DNA from: Candidatus Uhrbacteria bacterium GW2011_GWE2_46_68
GTDB lineage: Bacteria; Patescibacteriota; Patescibacteriia; UBA9934; GWF2-40-263
DNA length: 32,230 nucleotides
Assembly (NCBI GenBank): GCA_001002765.1
Contig: LCMS01000015.1
Span: forward strand, 1 to 32,230
Direction of reading: 5' to 3'
In this document: positions 32,197 through 32,230 of the stretch, piece after piece
How positions within the stretch are numbered: position 1 is the first letter of the stretch
Layout: each line of letters begins with the position of its first letter
The notes under the pieces: generated by a model
What the model was told of the DNA's origin: nothing
The model's database searches: none
Seen by the model: the letters and a program-made list of their open reading frames with translations, nothing else
Translations under genes and position numbers: made by a program

Positions 32197-32230
32197 ATGA
32201 GCAAAAGAACATTCACAAAGGAACAGATCG
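32197..32230 (+). CDS. Start of a putative IS3-type transposase OrfA (partial)
   Basis: Only the first 11 codons are visible: MSKRTFTKEQI. A short basic start followed by FT.EQ is typical of IS3-family OrfA and related helix-turn-helix transposase subunits. The assignment depends mostly on the inverted-repeat-like sequence just upstream. Confidence 0.5.
   Translation, partial: MSKRTFTKEQI

Larger units (their letters stand above)
32132..32230 (+). mobile_element. Left end of an IS3-family-like insertion sequence (runs off the right edge)
   Basis: Starting 25 bases after rnj, TGATCCGTACCCC is followed by AAAAAGTGGACAC, the pattern of IS3-family terminal inverted repeats (a CCCCAAAAAGT.GGACA type). 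The start of a reading frame (MSKRTFTKEQI) at 32197 resembles OrfA, the helix-turn-helix protein of IS3 elements. The right end, target duplication and orfB are outside the window. Confidence 0.6.

Noticed and set aside
1-32230. CRISPR array
   Set aside because: No regularly spaced direct repeats and no cas-like genes; the repeats seen are palindromes or single pairs.

Overview
This window reads as a fragment of a small-genome bacterium of the Candidate Phyla Radiation (Patescibacteria), most like Parcubacteria. The reasons are a lone PilB ATPase, a T4SS-pilin-like membrane protein, a class II ribonucleotide reductase, a short four-domain S1, RNase J with a basic proline-rich N-terminus, small palindromic repeats inside genes, and tandem housekeeping genes without their usual partners. 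TGA is a normal stop, so this is not one of the TGA-recoded Gracilibacteria/Absconditabacteria. The exact lineage is an inference.

Layout, left to right. (1) 1-2219, minus: two paralogous long proteins, the first cut by the left edge. (2) 2411-8348, plus: rpsA-ftsH, an unknown polytopic membrane protein and pilB. (3) 8443-12821, minus: an unknown protein, arsM, tRNA-Arg(CCG), a FemAB-type transferase, ruvA and an HD-domain protein. (4) 12900-16626, minus: a third paralog of the first family, then an Smr-domain protein and nrdJ, which form one cluster in the order nrdJ-smr-paralog. (5) 16689-19216, minus: an unknown protein and an ABC exporter. (6) 19258-20458: about 1.2 kb without a protein gene but rich in RNA structure. 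(7) 20459-22089: khpA and trmD on plus, rpsP on minus. (8) 22168-27467, minus: uvrA, a Cys-rich T4SS-pilin-like protein and a membrane-anchored DsbA-like protein. (9) 27630-32107, plus: secG, a membrane-anchored family 5 substrate-binding protein, tRNA-Leu(CAG), a repeat-filled gap and RNase J. (10) 32132 to the right edge: what looks like the left end of an IS3-family insertion sequence.

The most interesting signal is in the two complete paralogs at 975-2219 and 12900-14069. Their last 40 codons have the same length and frame, but they differ at about twice the rate of the preceding sequence, and almost no adenine is shared there (3 of 76 matching positions, against 39 of 105 just upstream). 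This is the footprint of adenine-directed mutagenesis by a diversity-generating retroelement (DGR). The reverse transcriptase and template repeat are not in the window, so they would have to lie outside it. The same paralogs also carry in-frame palindromic repeat insertions and an in-frame deletion near their N-termini.

The second signal is the GC-rich block at 19258-19893. It has its own promoter and intrinsic terminator on the minus strand and many strong hairpins, and I could not match it to RNase P RNA, tmRNA, SRP RNA or rRNA. Next to it are a second folded element (20127-20238) and a pseudoknot-capable leader in front of khpA. Several promoters place the -10 box only 6-10 bases before the start codon, which suggests leaderless mRNAs.
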